A stretch of DNA of 64,000 nucleotides from Galbula dea (Eukaryota; Chordata; Aves; Piciformes; Galbulidae): contig VWZX01005763.1 of the NCBI GenBank assembly GCA_013399015.1, positions 1,736,001 to 1,800,000 on the forward strand. Direction: 5' to 3'. The position numbers were made by a program, and so were the translations under genes. Shown in pieces: positions 36,101 through 48,839 of this stretch (its first letter is position 1; each line of letters starts with the position of its first letter). The notes beneath the pieces are model-generated. The model did not search any database, was not told the DNA's origin, and saw only the letters and a program-made list of their open reading frames with translations.

Positions 36101-38330
36101 CCTTGCCACATCTTAGTTTACCTAACAGTATTTTAGCTACCTGGATGAGTTTCCAAATTTAAGTTTAGGAGCTATGCTTATTAACATCATGTCCTTAAAA
36201 TGTAACATGCCATTGCTTTCACCTGCTGAATGCCCATGTCATGCCAGGTGAAACTGTAGTTGAGTGGGAGATGAAGTGGGGAACATGAAAGATTTAAATA
36301 GTCTTGTGGGCATGTAAGTTTACAATAGTAGACTGAAAGAGCTCAGACCTGCAGTTAATAGGGCAGCACAGGGACACAACAGCCAGCATCAAAAGTCACA
36401 AGGGAAAGTACAGGAGGCAGTGCAAAATCAGGTGCCTCAGTTCATACAATCACAGAACCAGGAGGCTGGCAAATTCTGTATGCGTGCATATTGCTCAGAG
36501 GAAAATAAATAGCTTATGCAGTATAAGCTGAGTACATTTGAAACAGAAATGGGTGCCAAAACATACAGTGAAGTCTGCCTGCTGCTCACTTTCTTAATGT
36601 TGGAAGTGGTCCTTCACTTGTGCTAAATGTTTCAGAGGCAATCTGAAGGGAGGACCCTAACCCTAGGGTGACAGAGGCTTTCTGCACTTAATGTCTTTTA
36701 ATTTTGTTTGTTTGTTAATGTGCTTTCACTGTGTGACAAAGACTGCCAGCAGTATTCTTCAAATGTTGGCATGCACTGGTTAGGTAATTGACCTGAACTG
36801 TTCTACTGCTCTCATTCAGTTCCTTCCAGCCAAAAATCTCTCCTGCTGCCTCCTAGTTGCTAGTCATGAGTTATAATAATTAGTTTCCCTTGTTTCTCTT
36901 CCTCTGACAGATACCAGAAGACAAGGAAGGTAAGCAGGCACTAAGAAGGTGTTAGCATCAAAACTCTGCATGTGTACTTCCAAGAGGTAAACAGAGCTAA
37001 ACCTTGGCATCCTGGTGCTTTCCATGTAGAGCTGTCAGAAGCTCTGATGTAACTACATGCCACATCAGGAGAGCTTTTTCCTGTGTTTGAAATTATATCT
37101 AGGTGACCTATGACACCAGCATGCTGTGCTGCCCTAGCAACACACTTTTTCCTTCTGCAAAGCCACCAGTTGCAGAAGCTGTCTGGTCACCATTGTGATG
37201 CCAATGAACTGATGTGTGCTTCCAGGCAGCACATTGAAAGAGAGGGGTAACATTTGTGTCATCAGGGAAAGCTTTTTATATATTCTGCATGCAGGTTCAT
37301 CTAGGACTCAGAACTTCCCCCCCTGTCAGGATTGTCCCATGGAGCAAAGGAAGTTACTTGGGCTGCAGCACACTGAGAGATACAAAGCTCCTGCATTTAT
37401 TTCTTTTTGTTGCCTTTAGAGAGGTCTGGGTTTGTTGTTGCAAAGTATCAGTAACACAGAGCAGTTGGGTAATACTGATGTGCCTTAAAGCTCAGTAGCT
37501 AGTTTATGCTGTTGTTTGAACAAGGTAATCTGACATGAGCAGCTTATTGTTTGCTAGTGTGTGACAAGAGTTTTGTGTATGCAAACTGGCATGCAAATCA
37601 GGCTTGATTTGTTATGCTTTTCTCCAATGAGAGTAGAGGGAAAAAAACCCCCATGGTTTAGCTTCAGTAATACATTTTCCTATGAATAGGGCAGCTATTA
37701 AATGATTTATGGAAAGAATGCTAAGAATGCAAGAAGTTCAAAGAAGGTGGAGGGATATCTTTTTTTCCTTTGTCAGCTGGGAACCTGGTTATTTAATGCT
37801 GATAATGCCATCATCCAACTCCACTTAAACTGTTGTGCCCCTAAAATATATCTGGATGTCACTGTATCATAAGTTGGCAGATCTCTAAGTATAGTCTTAC
37901 TTTTCTTAAAAAAAAAAAGGTTCACAACACAATTCTTGCATGGAAGAAGAAAGGATGAGGGGTTTGATATTTACTCAGTCTCCCTATCTCTTGTTTTGTA
38001 GGAACTGCAGCTGCAATGAGAGTATTATGAGATCCTTCCCTACCCTGTACATGCCACAATTCTCAGTAGCTCCATTTAGCTCAGGTCTGAGGAATTGTCC
38101 TAGGCCTGTTCTTTAATTTTGGCACTGGAAACAAGTGTTCCTTGGCCATATTGGGAGTGTCTCTGAGATGCTTGAAGTTCTTTAACTCCTGAACTTGCAT
38201 GATTTCCCTTCTGCAGTGAAATAGGTAGCTTCCACAAATGTAAGGGGTTTAGGCTCTTTTTCAGATGATACTACATAATTTAATAGAAAATATCTTAACT
38301 ACAAAATTCTACAAGATGAGTTGAAGTTAA
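30160..38330. other. Intergenic DNA downstream of FOXI1
   Basis: No conserved gene was recognised. It contains exon-like islands with good splice signals at 31325-31448, 35044-35117, 36911-36929 and 38002-38116. They are reported as findings and not as a gene. A short CR1-like phrase (tcatacaatcacagaacc) occurs near 36443. Confidence 0.5.
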
Positions 38331-38787
38331 TCACAGAACATTCATGGCTGGAAAGGACCTTCCAGATCAACGAGTGCAACCAAAAAAAAAAACCCCAAAC
38401 AACCAAACAAGTAAAAACCCAAAAGAAAACAAACAAAAAAACCCACCACCACAACCACCTACATGCTATAGCATGTCCTGAAGCACCATGTCTACACATT
38501 TCTTAAATACCTCCAGGGATGGTGACTCAACCACCTCCCTGGGAAGGCTATTCCAGTGCCCCACCACTCTTTCTGTAAAGAATTTCTTCCTAATATCTGG
38601 TCTAAACCTCCCCTGTTGCAACTTCAGACCATTTCCTCTTGTCCTGTCATTAGTTACTAGGGAGAAGAGTCCAACATCCACCTCTCTACAACCTCCCTTC
38701 TCTAGTTGTAGAGGGCAATGAGCTCCCCCCTCAGCCTCCTCTTCTCCAAACTAAACATACCTAATCCTAATAAGCTGGCCTTATCAC
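38331..38787 (-). repeat. CR1 LINE 3' end, antisense, with internal A/C-rich tract
   Basis: Read on the plus strand, the element starts tcacagaaca, then gctggaaaggaccttcc, and continues after an interruption with caggga-tggtgactcaacc, aagaatttcttcctaatatc, atttcctcttgtcctgtc and ctcagcctcctcttctcc. These are standard CR1 3'-region phrases in reverse complement. An 80-base A/C tract (38381-38460) sits where other CR1 copies have only a short ccaacc...cc spacer. The element is otherwise well preserved. Confidence 0.9.
38381..38460. repeat. A/C-rich tract inside a CR1 copy
   Basis: About 80 bases of mixed A runs and short C runs, with no fixed period, directly interrupt the CR1 at 38331-38787 just after its gtgcaacc motif. 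Confidence 0.75.
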
Positions 38788-40692
38788 AGATTTTACTTTA
38801 AGTTGGATAAGACCTACTTTAATGAGTGATAAAATAAGCATTATTTTTCATTTACCTTTATTGTGTTCATTCATTCTATCAGGTTGACAAGACAAACATG
38901 CATGCTAAAGGAGTCATAGGTGTCTTTATGTGGACTGGATACCACTTGTAAAAGATAGTGAACAAACACACATTCTGCATGCAAATGCAAATATCAAAAA
39001 TGACCAGTTCCTGACATGCCACATGATCCTTCCTAATTTCCATCAACTATTTAGTCTTTCTCCTTCTCTGTAACAGGAAAACTTTAGAGCAAAATTTATC
39101 TGATTCTTTTCTTGTCACCTATAGAAAACTTATTGGGTTGATACAGAATTAGTCTTGTGTTCTAGAATCCCAGGTTGTTTGATAGGACTAGCATGCCTGT
39201 TTAATTGTTTCTCTAAAAAAAGGATCTTACTTTGCTCTGAAAGTCAGCTCTGTTTATAGTACTGTGATAGTGTGCAGTTACAGCTCTAAAAGATGTTAGG
39301 TACTGAGACATGTCATCTTACATATGGCCTCAAGAGTAAACAGGTGCCAGTCACTTCTTATTTGGTCTAAGCACTGTTATATCCATCCTGAAATGTTCTA
39401 AGGGAAAATGCAGAGCTTACAAAACCTGATCATTTTGCCAGCACTACAGAAATCATCTCCTGCTCTGTTTAGAAGTGGCCAATAGGAGTCATTTCTTTCC
39501 TGGTATACCATGTGTATCCTTTAGTACTTTTAAACCACTTTGGTATAAAATGGATGCAGCCAAAGAACATGACAGCCTGTAATCTCCCCACAAGCAAGGA
39601 TAGAACAATGTAAGTCACCTGCAGGTTTGCTTGCCATGTGTTATTTCTGTTCATGTAGAATGTCATTTAAAGCAAATAGTGTGAATTTCTGCAATTTTTG
39701 ATGTTAGTATTTATGTGAAGAGGCATGGTCTTTTATTCCCTGGCAAGTTAGTAAGGCAGCACTTAGACTGAAACCCTCAGACTACTGTCAGTCAGGACTA
39801 CTTTTTCTTTGTTTCTATCAACATTTATTTAACATTCCTTACCCTGCACAGAAGGGGAAAAATAAGGTCATAGCTGTGGAAAAACCTGCTGATGATAACT
39901 GATAATATGAAAATGAAGCAGTCAAGCAGGCTGTGGATAGCACAGGTCAGGTCTACTTAAACAAAAGCAAAGTTAGAAATACAGTGATAGAAACATGAAA
40001 TTTCTGGAACATGAGTGAAACAGAAGCTCTCAGTTGTGGTCAGATTAATCCTCTAATGCTGTTGCTATTTCCTTGTTGCCATGCAGGACAGGTGATGGCT
40101 GGAGTGGCCTGTTATCCAAAATAACTGCCTAGAAGGGGCATAATACCAACAAACATGACAGAGAAAGGGCTGACCTAAACCCTGGAGTGTGAATTCAAAG
40201 CAACAGTGAGCAAACAAATAGTCTACAGCTTGAGAATTTTCCAAGTTCTAGGTTTGGGCACAGCAGAAGTATTAACTACCTCCTGTAATTTGTGAATGTT
40301 AGTGTTACAGGGGTTTCTGCTTGGCTGCTAGAGTTCCTTGGCTGGTTGGGCTGACATTATTCTTTATCCATGTGATCCAACAGTGAAGCTGTCTACTTAA
40401 GTACTACATTTCTATGATATATTTATTGAGATTAGTAATCTGCTAACTAGTTTGGGTTTGCATATTGCATTTGAAATGGACATTTTTCACCTAAATGTAT
40501 AAAAAGGTATGATATTGGGTTTCAGTGGGCAGAACAAAACACACAAGTCTGTCTACCATGTACAAAGAATTCTGCAAATATGTACAGGCAGGTAAAGCAG
40601 TTAAGCCAGTGCTAACCTTTAAGTACTGAAGTTCTGAGAAAGTTAAGTTTTAAGCACCAATATGCAGTCTCCAAGTTGTGCTTGCTGGTAAG

Positions 40693-40784
40693 GAAAAAAA
40701 CCCCCACAAAACCCAAAAAAACCCCCCAAACCAAAAAAACACCACCAAAAAAACAACCAACAAAAAACCCCACCCACAACAAAA
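40693..40784. repeat. Irregular A/C tract
   Basis: About 90 bases consist almost only of A and C (for example aaaaaaaccccccaaacc), with G/T runs on the other strand. The reading frame across it is a low-complexity artefact. Confidence 0.8.
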
Positions 40785-43700
40785 AGTCAAGGGTGGGATG
40801 CATTTTATCCTGTCTCCAGGTGTAGACAGACTCTAGGTGGAGTGTGTCTGCTCCTGCTGCAGTAATTCTATGTATTCCAGTTCAAATGGCACTCAGATGG
40901 AGTCCATTGTAGTAACTACAGGCCTAATTGAAGTCACCCTCTTCAGTCAATAACATGGCTTGTTTATTGCCACAGTTGAGAAAAAATAAATAATCCTCTT
41001 CCTCCTTTAAATTATTCTTTAAAAATAAAATGCACCATAAAACTAAAGAGTTTTTGGAGTACTTTTTCCAAATTTGCCCATACCTATGGCATGGGAGTCA
41101 TTTGTGTGATACTGTAAGAGTGACCAACTGAAAAGTCTGCCAGAAGTTCCAGGCTTTAGAGTCTATTTCATTTTGAAACACTAAAAAACCCCATTCTTCA
41201 CTTTTGAAATCTAGTGCCAGTTTGTACTTTCTTCTTAGGAGAGAATAGGCAGGTGTCATGAAACCAATACAACCATTCACTCTATTTCTAAGCAGTAGAA
41301 ATTGAAAACATCAACTTTGGCCATGCTGGCCACAACAGAAGAATGGGATTCTTTATGCATCCTACCTGTCTTGCCCAGGTTTAAAAGCTTTGAACCAATG
41401 AGTAAACAAAAGCCAGTAACTGAGGGGAAGACTGAATCAGTTTCCCCATCCTGTGAAAAAACAAAGTCCATTTAATGAAGCCCAATACACCAGTCTTTTG
41501 CTCAGATATGCAAACTTTTCATCAATATCTTTAAAAAATCATTTGTATTTCTTTCTCTAGAGGAACCTGCCTGGCTTGTATTGGAGGGGACTGAAGCGAG
41601 AGGTGGCCTGAACTTGGCAATGCAGCTCATTTAAGGTAGAGGAACTCAAAAACTCCTTTTGCTTGCTAAGAATGCAGTGAGAACAATTAATCTCTAAAAG
41701 CAATTACATAATTATCAGGATTGGCTTTACAAACTTGGTACTTTGTCTGCTTTATACTTACATTTCACCACTGCTGGTGTGTGACAGAAAATAGGTTTGT
41801 ATATGTGAAGTGCAGTTGGATATTTTCCTTTGTGTATGTTTGCTTCCAAAGGAAGGAAAATGCTATACAAAATTAGGCTTCCCTGTAAAAGATCAGTTTC
41901 CTGCAAACTATGCATTTATTTGCATTTTGTTGATTTGAAAACTGAGATTTGGACTGGATGGTCATATCTTAGGTGAGGCAGTGAGTTGGCACAGCCTGCA
42001 TCAATGAAGTTTGAAATTAATGTGAGACTTAACAGGGTTTTTTCTTATGCTATGGGTGTCTTTATAAAGGCCCAGATTTGGCTTCTCTCATCTGTTCAAC
42101 AGAGCAGCTTGGGAAAATACAGGGAAATTTGTTGTTTTTCTCCTGCTTACTGTCTAGAAAGACTCAAGGTCATCATCAGCAGAAGACAACGGTTTTCCAG
42201 TCACCAGCCTGAGCTGTAGGAACCATTGCACTTCATAGTAATGTTCAACTATATATAATAACTTAGAGGAGTGAGATTTTGTTCTGAATTTCTCAGAATT
42301 AGGAACATAATAGTTCTGGGGCAGATTAACTTTCTATTATCAGTACCTAACAGTGTGGTGTACATGTGTGGTGCATCAGGGCTAATATGGCATCACTGGG
42401 AGTAGCAGGATCAGAAGACAATGATCTGCTAATACTAAAGTACTGTTTCTGCTTCACTTGTGATTTGATTCAACAGTATGTTGAACAGAAATAATACTGA
42501 AAGAAATGTGCAGCTGAGATATCTAAATTTGACATGCAATGCTAGCAGTCATCCTGGACAGCAAGTGTTCCTTTTGGGAAAGGCAGAAACATGCTGTGAT
42601 TTGACTGAAGGATTATCTCAATTTCAAAAGATGTCACAAAAACCAATTCACTAATGCTGTGGATTCTGCTTAATAGTGGGTGTATGTTTACTTACACAGT
42701 ACCATTCTTCTGAAAATTCAAAATTCATGAATTCATTTAAGCCTTTATTATGAACCCAGTATCTAAATGCATTGCAGACCAACAATCTGAAATTAAGAAC
42801 AGTGTTCAATGACTTTTCCAGTGATCAAGGCTGGTCTAGAAATCTTGGAAGAGATTTACAAATTGGCATGCCCACTTTTGTTTGTGGGACTCCATTATCC
42901 CAAAACATATCCCCCAAGGCCTGCCTGTTTATCTCTCTTGTTTAAAGAGACATTAAAATCCCTTCCCCTTTAGTCTGTAGAGTAGTTGTTACCACGACAG
43001 CTGACAGTCCCAGAGAGGACAAGGAGGACAGAGCGTACCTGCATTATTATGTACTTGGCTAAAAATTGTACAACAATGCAGTTCCCTATACTGCAATCAA
43101 AGGTACTAGCAGAAACATCATCCTCCTCCTTTGCCCTAGACTCCTTATTCTGTCCATGTAATTGTATCTTACAGCATGTAATTATCTCCTTGGTTCAGCC
43201 CCCTAAAGAAACACTACCTTTTCTGCAGAAAGCAGTTAACATGCATTTGCAGTGAACAGACCTACTAAAACTGAATTGTGATGGCTCTTTAAAGAATTAC
43301 ATCAGACTTTTCATTACAAAATGTGTATGTATATTTTAACCTTATTATACAAATTCTTAGACTGAGCAGGAGCTGTGTTCCTTTTAACCTCTTACATTGT
43401 CATGATTTAGTTAGAAAGCACTCTTAAAATGGACCAGAATTTAAACAGCACCGATCATTCTGCAGTTACTTCTGATTAGTGCTGGTGAAGAGGTGCACCC
43501 TTCACCTGCCACAGTATAACAGGTACATTCTCTAAGAAATATAGACCTTAATTCAATATATTTCATGTGATAGTCATAAAATAAAAGCAGAAGAGCTATA
43601 GAATAGCTGGACCCTGTTAGGGCATTCCTCATACATTGATGATGAACATTTATAAAGAGGCTTTCCACTGGCTGAGCTTATGATGCAAACATAGCTGCAT

Positions 43701-45321
43701 TTGCACTTTCCCAGTGTCTGTGGCTTATATATGGTACCTGCATATATATGTGACTGCATTAATTCTGTTACCATGCAGTTTGTAGCACTTCTTTAACAGA
43801 TTCATTTAAGCCATAACCAGTGAAGACACTGAGCATTGAAATAAAATAACCTTTTGAACCACTACAGACATAATCAGCATATGAAACCTAAGAATCCAAG
43901 CACAGAAAGGTATGATCATGCATATTAATGATCTTAGAATGTAGAAATTACAGTGAAGCATGCAAAAATAAAGTTTTGTATTATTTTATCATGAAAGTCT
44001 CTTTACAAATCTGTTGTGTTCTGAAATAATTTACCTCTGTTTAGACTAGTTTTATCACTTTAATATTGACTGAAAAACCTAAAACTACTATGAAATTAAT
44101 ATTTGTTGTGTTCAGTATTATTTTTTTTCTTTCTTGAAATGGGTTCTTCAAAAAGCATATTTGAATGAAAATTATTGTAGGTCTTAAAGCCTCTGATCTT
44201 CTGTTCATTGTAGCATGGAGAGAAGCACGTGATGGCTCATCCCCATTTGTACTGTTAAAGAAAAGGGAAGGTATACAAAAAGGGCTATCACAGTGCTCAC
44301 AGATGCAAACAGCTGAGCAAACCCTGCACACCATTGCAGCTGTAATACTGCTGTTAGCTTGTGCAGCTAAACTGGGAACAAAATTTGAAAGGCAGTCAGA
44401 AAAGAAAGAGAACAGTGCAGTAATGATTCTGATCCTTGTTCAATTTAAGGTTGAAATGAAGTGGAAACATGTCTCATAAACCTGCCTTCTTCATTTGTCT
44501 GCAAATAACGTTTTTTCTAGTAGGGAGCCCACAAAGGCATTAAAAATTAAGTTTTCACTGGTATTTTTGGAGCAACTATATCAACAAATTTTATATTAAA
44601 ACAGACATTTTTTTCTATGAAGAAGTAGTTCAAATTATTACCCCAAGATTTTCAGTATCCTTCAAAAAAAAAGCTTCTAGTGTAGGATTTGTTTCATTTT
44701 ACAGGAACTTAAGAAATTATGTAACTGGTACAAAATGTTAATGCTATGAATAAGAAAACACAATCGTGTATATTAGATATTCTGCTTCAAGTGTAATGTG
44801 ACAGCACAGAAATTACCTCATAAAATCCTGGGCAATTAGAGACAAAGGTGTAGGAGGATCTATGCAGCAATAGGTGCTCTCTGTGGTGATGAATTATGAC
44901 TCTGTAGAAGGAAAAACAATGGGGGGAAAATATCTGTGTTAATAGTCATTTAGATAGAGACATTTTCAGGAAAAAGACAAAACCCACTAATGTACAGAAT
45001 GGAAAAAACAGAACTAGTCATTCTCATAATGCTGTCAGAAAAATGACATGTTCATTACACAGTGTAGCTATATAATAAGGTATTGAATGGAAAATTATGG
45101 AAATAAATATTTTAATAATTTGTTTGCATCTTGCTGAAAAATTACCTCCTTTTTTAATGGTTTATATTATGCTAAATAGAACTCACAAGTAGTATCAGTG
45201 CTATTGAGAAGCAAGCCAGAGTTTTCCCCTAATTTCATGCACATGTAAATCACAGGTTCCTGCTGTATCCACATAAAATTGGTAAAGGTGAAATCAGAAT
45301 CAGGCCTAAACCACAATTCTT

Positions 45322-45334
45322 GGGGGGGGGGGGG
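45322..45334. repeat. Poly-G run
   Basis: Thirteen consecutive G bases are flanked by acaattctt and aaatcatag. Length may be unreliable in sequencing. Confidence 0.85.
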
Positions 45335-46735
45335 AAATCATAGATCTATGTTTATAATATTTAGCAATAAAATTTATAGCCCTGTTATCTGCTAGCTATG
45401 CAAAACCAAACACTTGTACGGGTGGAGTGTGCCACATGTTTATATGTAAACAAATGGCCTAACCCTGCCTTAGGGCGTTGCAATGTTAGAGCACACACAA
45501 CTCCAGTGAGCCAGCCTTGGGTTTAGAGAAACCAGCTGGCACAGGAGAAAGTTAACTTGTCTAAACCACCTAGAGGCAACCCAAGGTGAAGTTCTGGTCA
45601 AAGCTAAAGTTCACATATCTAACCAGACTGTTGAGCAGGCATAGATCAGAGTTGAGCTAACAAGTAAAGCAGAAACCTGAGCTTGCCCAAATCATCTGCC
45701 TTGGAGCTCTGTGTCAGGAGACCTGCTTGGCACTTGCATGACCTGCTGCCAGTGTGTCAATGCGGAGCAGTATTTGCTCCATGCCTTCCTCTGGGGTCTC
45801 GTGACCATCTGTGACTTCTTTGTGCCACTTTCCAATAGTGGGGAGAGGGTAGGCTGTTTTAATGCATCCTACTCTAGTCTAGGAGATACTCTATCTGGGA
45901 CCTCCCCAACAATGTAAAGAGGTGAAGGTTGTAAGATGGCTCTGTGTATCTCACACTTTTCTGAAAGGTTGTTTCAGGTCATTTGTTAAATATGGAATAT
46001 AATTTAAACTATGCATAGCATCTTCAAACTGCTTTTTTAAACATGCTTCCAGTTACCTTTTCCAATTACAAGTGAGTCTGATAGCAAAATATAAATAAAA
46101 GATTTACTGGCAGTCAGGTAGATTTTCTTGATACAGCTTGTCTGGTACTAAAGAAACTGAGACAAATGACTGTTACCATTCCTGGAAAGCCAGTTTGTTA
46201 AAGCTTGGACAGGCTCTCAGCAGTCTTCACTAGAGAGAAAACTATCTTTTGGCTATGAATTTTAAGATTGGTGTTGGCCAGGTGGCAATTTGGCTACACA
46301 GCAACCTGTAAGGAAATGACTGTCAGGACAGCACTAGAGAGCTACGAAGTTGCATCCTTTCTGCAGAGTGGGTTTGCTTCCTGTGCAGATCAGAGTGGCT
46401 TTATGGCCTTACCCTGCACACAGAAGAAGGCAGCTAGTAAGCCTCCTAAAGCTTCTGTCAGAGGTTTTTGTAGGGGCCACAGAAAACTTCTGATAAAGCC
46501 CCATGTTTATTGTGAAAGTTAGCCCTTTGGTAGAGGTTATCAGACAGGTCACAAAGTAATCTAGGCCTTAATCAAAATAATAATTCATTACACGAGGTAT
46601 CTCAAGCCTATCTTCACTGCTATAAAAAAGGAGTCTTTTGAGTCATTGTGTACCTAAGATATGTGGTGCCCATGCAACAAGATACACTGGTTTGCTATAA
46701 AGCAGAAGAGTTTTATTCTGTGGTAAAACTTGAGG

Positions 46736-46812
46736 TTGTTTTGGTTGGGTTTGGAGAGGGGGTTTTTTGGTGGGTTTTGTTGTTGTTGGTCGGTGGGATT
46801 TTTGATTTTTTA
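46736..46812. repeat. Irregular G/T tract
   Basis: G and T runs such as gggggttttttggtgggttt span about 75 bases. Same class as the tracts at 4.4, 40.7, 50.1, 54.7 and 61.3 kb. Confidence 0.75.
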
Positions 46813-48197
46813 ACCTAGTAGGGTTGACATCCTAAGTAAAGCAACATGAAGGACATACCACCTTCAGCTCTGAAAGCTCTTTCTCCAATAGCCCCAGAAG
46901 GGAGCTTTACCAAAAGCCAGAACTAAAGAGGAGAAACAAGTAATTAATTGTATTTACAAAGAAGTTTTGGAGGCAGGAAGTTTCTGAGGCAGTGGCTCTA
47001 CTTAAAGTGAGGTCATGATGTCAGTTTAATAGTGTAAAATTAAGTCTCAAGTGAAAAGAAGAGTGGTTTTTTTAATTGTGCCTTGTTTGAGGGATTTTCT
47101 GCTCTTGTTCAGCATGCATGGTTTTGTAGTAGGTTTACTGTGTATCTGTAGTGCTGATTTCTTCCAGACAAATCAAAATTGGCCAAGTATGTCCAGGTTT
47201 CCAAAGTCCTGATAGCTTGCCTCCAATTCGTTTTAGTTAAAAGGAAATGGGTATTTAAACCAGTAAAACCTTTTCAAGGACGTGTTCATTTGAGCTGTGT
47301 GATGTAGTGAAAAGCAATCCTTTTACTGATATTTCTTCATTATTATTCTTTTTAATTTCTCATTCCTAGATAATGTACACTTAGTCATGGTCTGTTAACT
47401 GTTATAAACAGCAAAACCATAGCAGGCTTTAAATTAAAATTGCTTCCTAGTTAGTGTTTATAGTACAGGAGAAAAATGTTACATATTATGAGATTCTCAA
47501 CAGGATCTATAAAGCTCAGTTGGAGGTGGGCAGTAAATACTGAAGTGTTCTCACAAATCATGGTTTTGCATATAATCACTGTATGTATACAAAAGTAAAA
47601 TTTCAGCTTTTTTCCTGTTACCAACTAGCTTTGGTCTAGGCATTGATTCAGCCTACCCAACCTCCACCCTCAGACTCTACAACATCATTTGTTCCAGCAA
47701 CTCAAATTTCCTTCATTTCAATACTGTGAACAGTACACACTATTTTCCATCTTAAGTCTGATCATAAATGTGATGAAAAAAGTCCATATCATAATTTGTC
47801 CTCCCTTACAAACCTCAGTTTTCCATTAGAATCCCTGTATTCATTTTTAACCAGTTTGCTCTCCAGTTAGTATTTTGACTACAGCCCTCTTACAGTAAGC
47901 TGGATTACACCTGCTGAGTTAGTTACTTTTGTTTGCATGAAGCCAAAATGCTGAGGTCATCACAGGGAACACTGGTATAACAAAACTAGTGAATATTTAT
48001 TTATGAAATGGACAGCATGCAATGGCAGTGGAGGGGATTAAGATGTGAACTTAGGGGTTGTTGCAGCTGTGAGATACTCTTTCCCACACAGAACCAATTA
48101 GCTCCTTGGAAGAGGTTCTCTTGTTCAAAGCCCACCAATGTGGTCTTTGGTTATATTATGTTTTGTTATCAAAAGCATAGCAATTTTTTTCTCAGTA

Positions 48198-48265
48198 GGA
48201 AATATGAAGAACAAGTAAGAGAAACACTGGCTAAACTGAAGAAAGAGCCACTTAGTTTGTACTAA
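48198..48265 (+). CDS. Candidate terminal exon of an unknown gene
   Basis: After a pyrimidine-rich acceptor (atttttttctcag) the sequence reads RKYEEQVRETLAKLKKEPLS then LY and TAA. It is a charged, helix-prone peptide, and AATAAA follows only 17 bases after the stop. The protein was not recognised and no upstream exon could be joined with confidence. The spacing of acceptor, short open frame and poly(A) hexamer looks like a last exon, but a chance arrangement is possible. Confidence 0.22.
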
Positions 48266-48281
48266 GATGAATCATTAAATT

Positions 48282-48287
48282 AATAAA
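48282..48287 (+). terminator. AATAAA after the candidate terminal exon
   Basis: A canonical poly(A) hexamer lies 17 bases past the TAA at 48263-48265. A clear GT-rich downstream element is not obvious, although ttcattctaggttatg follows. Confidence 0.25.
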
Positions 48288-48839
48288 ACCTGACACAGTT
48301 CATTCTAGGTTATGACAGAAAATTACTAAAGCATTGCAAAGACTGGAAAGTACACACTTTTAAAGTGAAAGTAACAGCTAGCCTGAATTTGTCAGGAAAA
48401 AAAAAGTCATGCTAAACCAGTCTAACTGCTGCCTTCTTGACAGGCACCATTACCATTCCAACAGCAACAGCAGTACCTGTCCCATAACCAGACTGCAGCA
48501 AGACTTTGGGGACTACAAGTAGCGTGGAAGACAGACTTCAAACTTTGACAGATGGCAACGAGGGCAGAGGGGCAAGATCTCACCTGAAACAGTGTCAATG
48601 TTTAGACTGTTCTGCAGAGAGCAGCATTAAGAGATGCTGAACTCTCAAAATATATATAATCCATGTCTCCCCTCATATCTATATCTATATAAATATAACT
48701 AAAATGGCTAGAGTAACAAACACCTTGCATATATTTCCAGGAGGGTTCTGGTATCTTCGTTTCAAAGACAAGTTTTATCAAGAGTTTTTAGCCATCACAT
48801 GGTTACTGTCAATCCTGCTGTAAGCTGTGGAGGTTTTCT

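Larger units (their letters stand above)
38790..48190. other. Intergenic DNA, 38.8-48.2 kb
   Basis: No recognisable gene. It contains A/C and G/T tracts at 40693 and 46736, a 13-G run at 45322-45334, nested inverted repeats at 45515-45586 and a weak exon-like island at 44214-44270. Confidence 0.5.

Noticed and set aside
36655..36668. ccctaaccctaggg, resembling the telomere repeat
   Set aside because: Fewer than two full units; too short to be an interstitial telomeric site.
44165..44479. 104-codon plus-strand frame with a hydrophobic stretch
   Set aside because: It overlaps an antisense frame of similar length, has no upstream promoter or splice support for the whole length, and no known domain.
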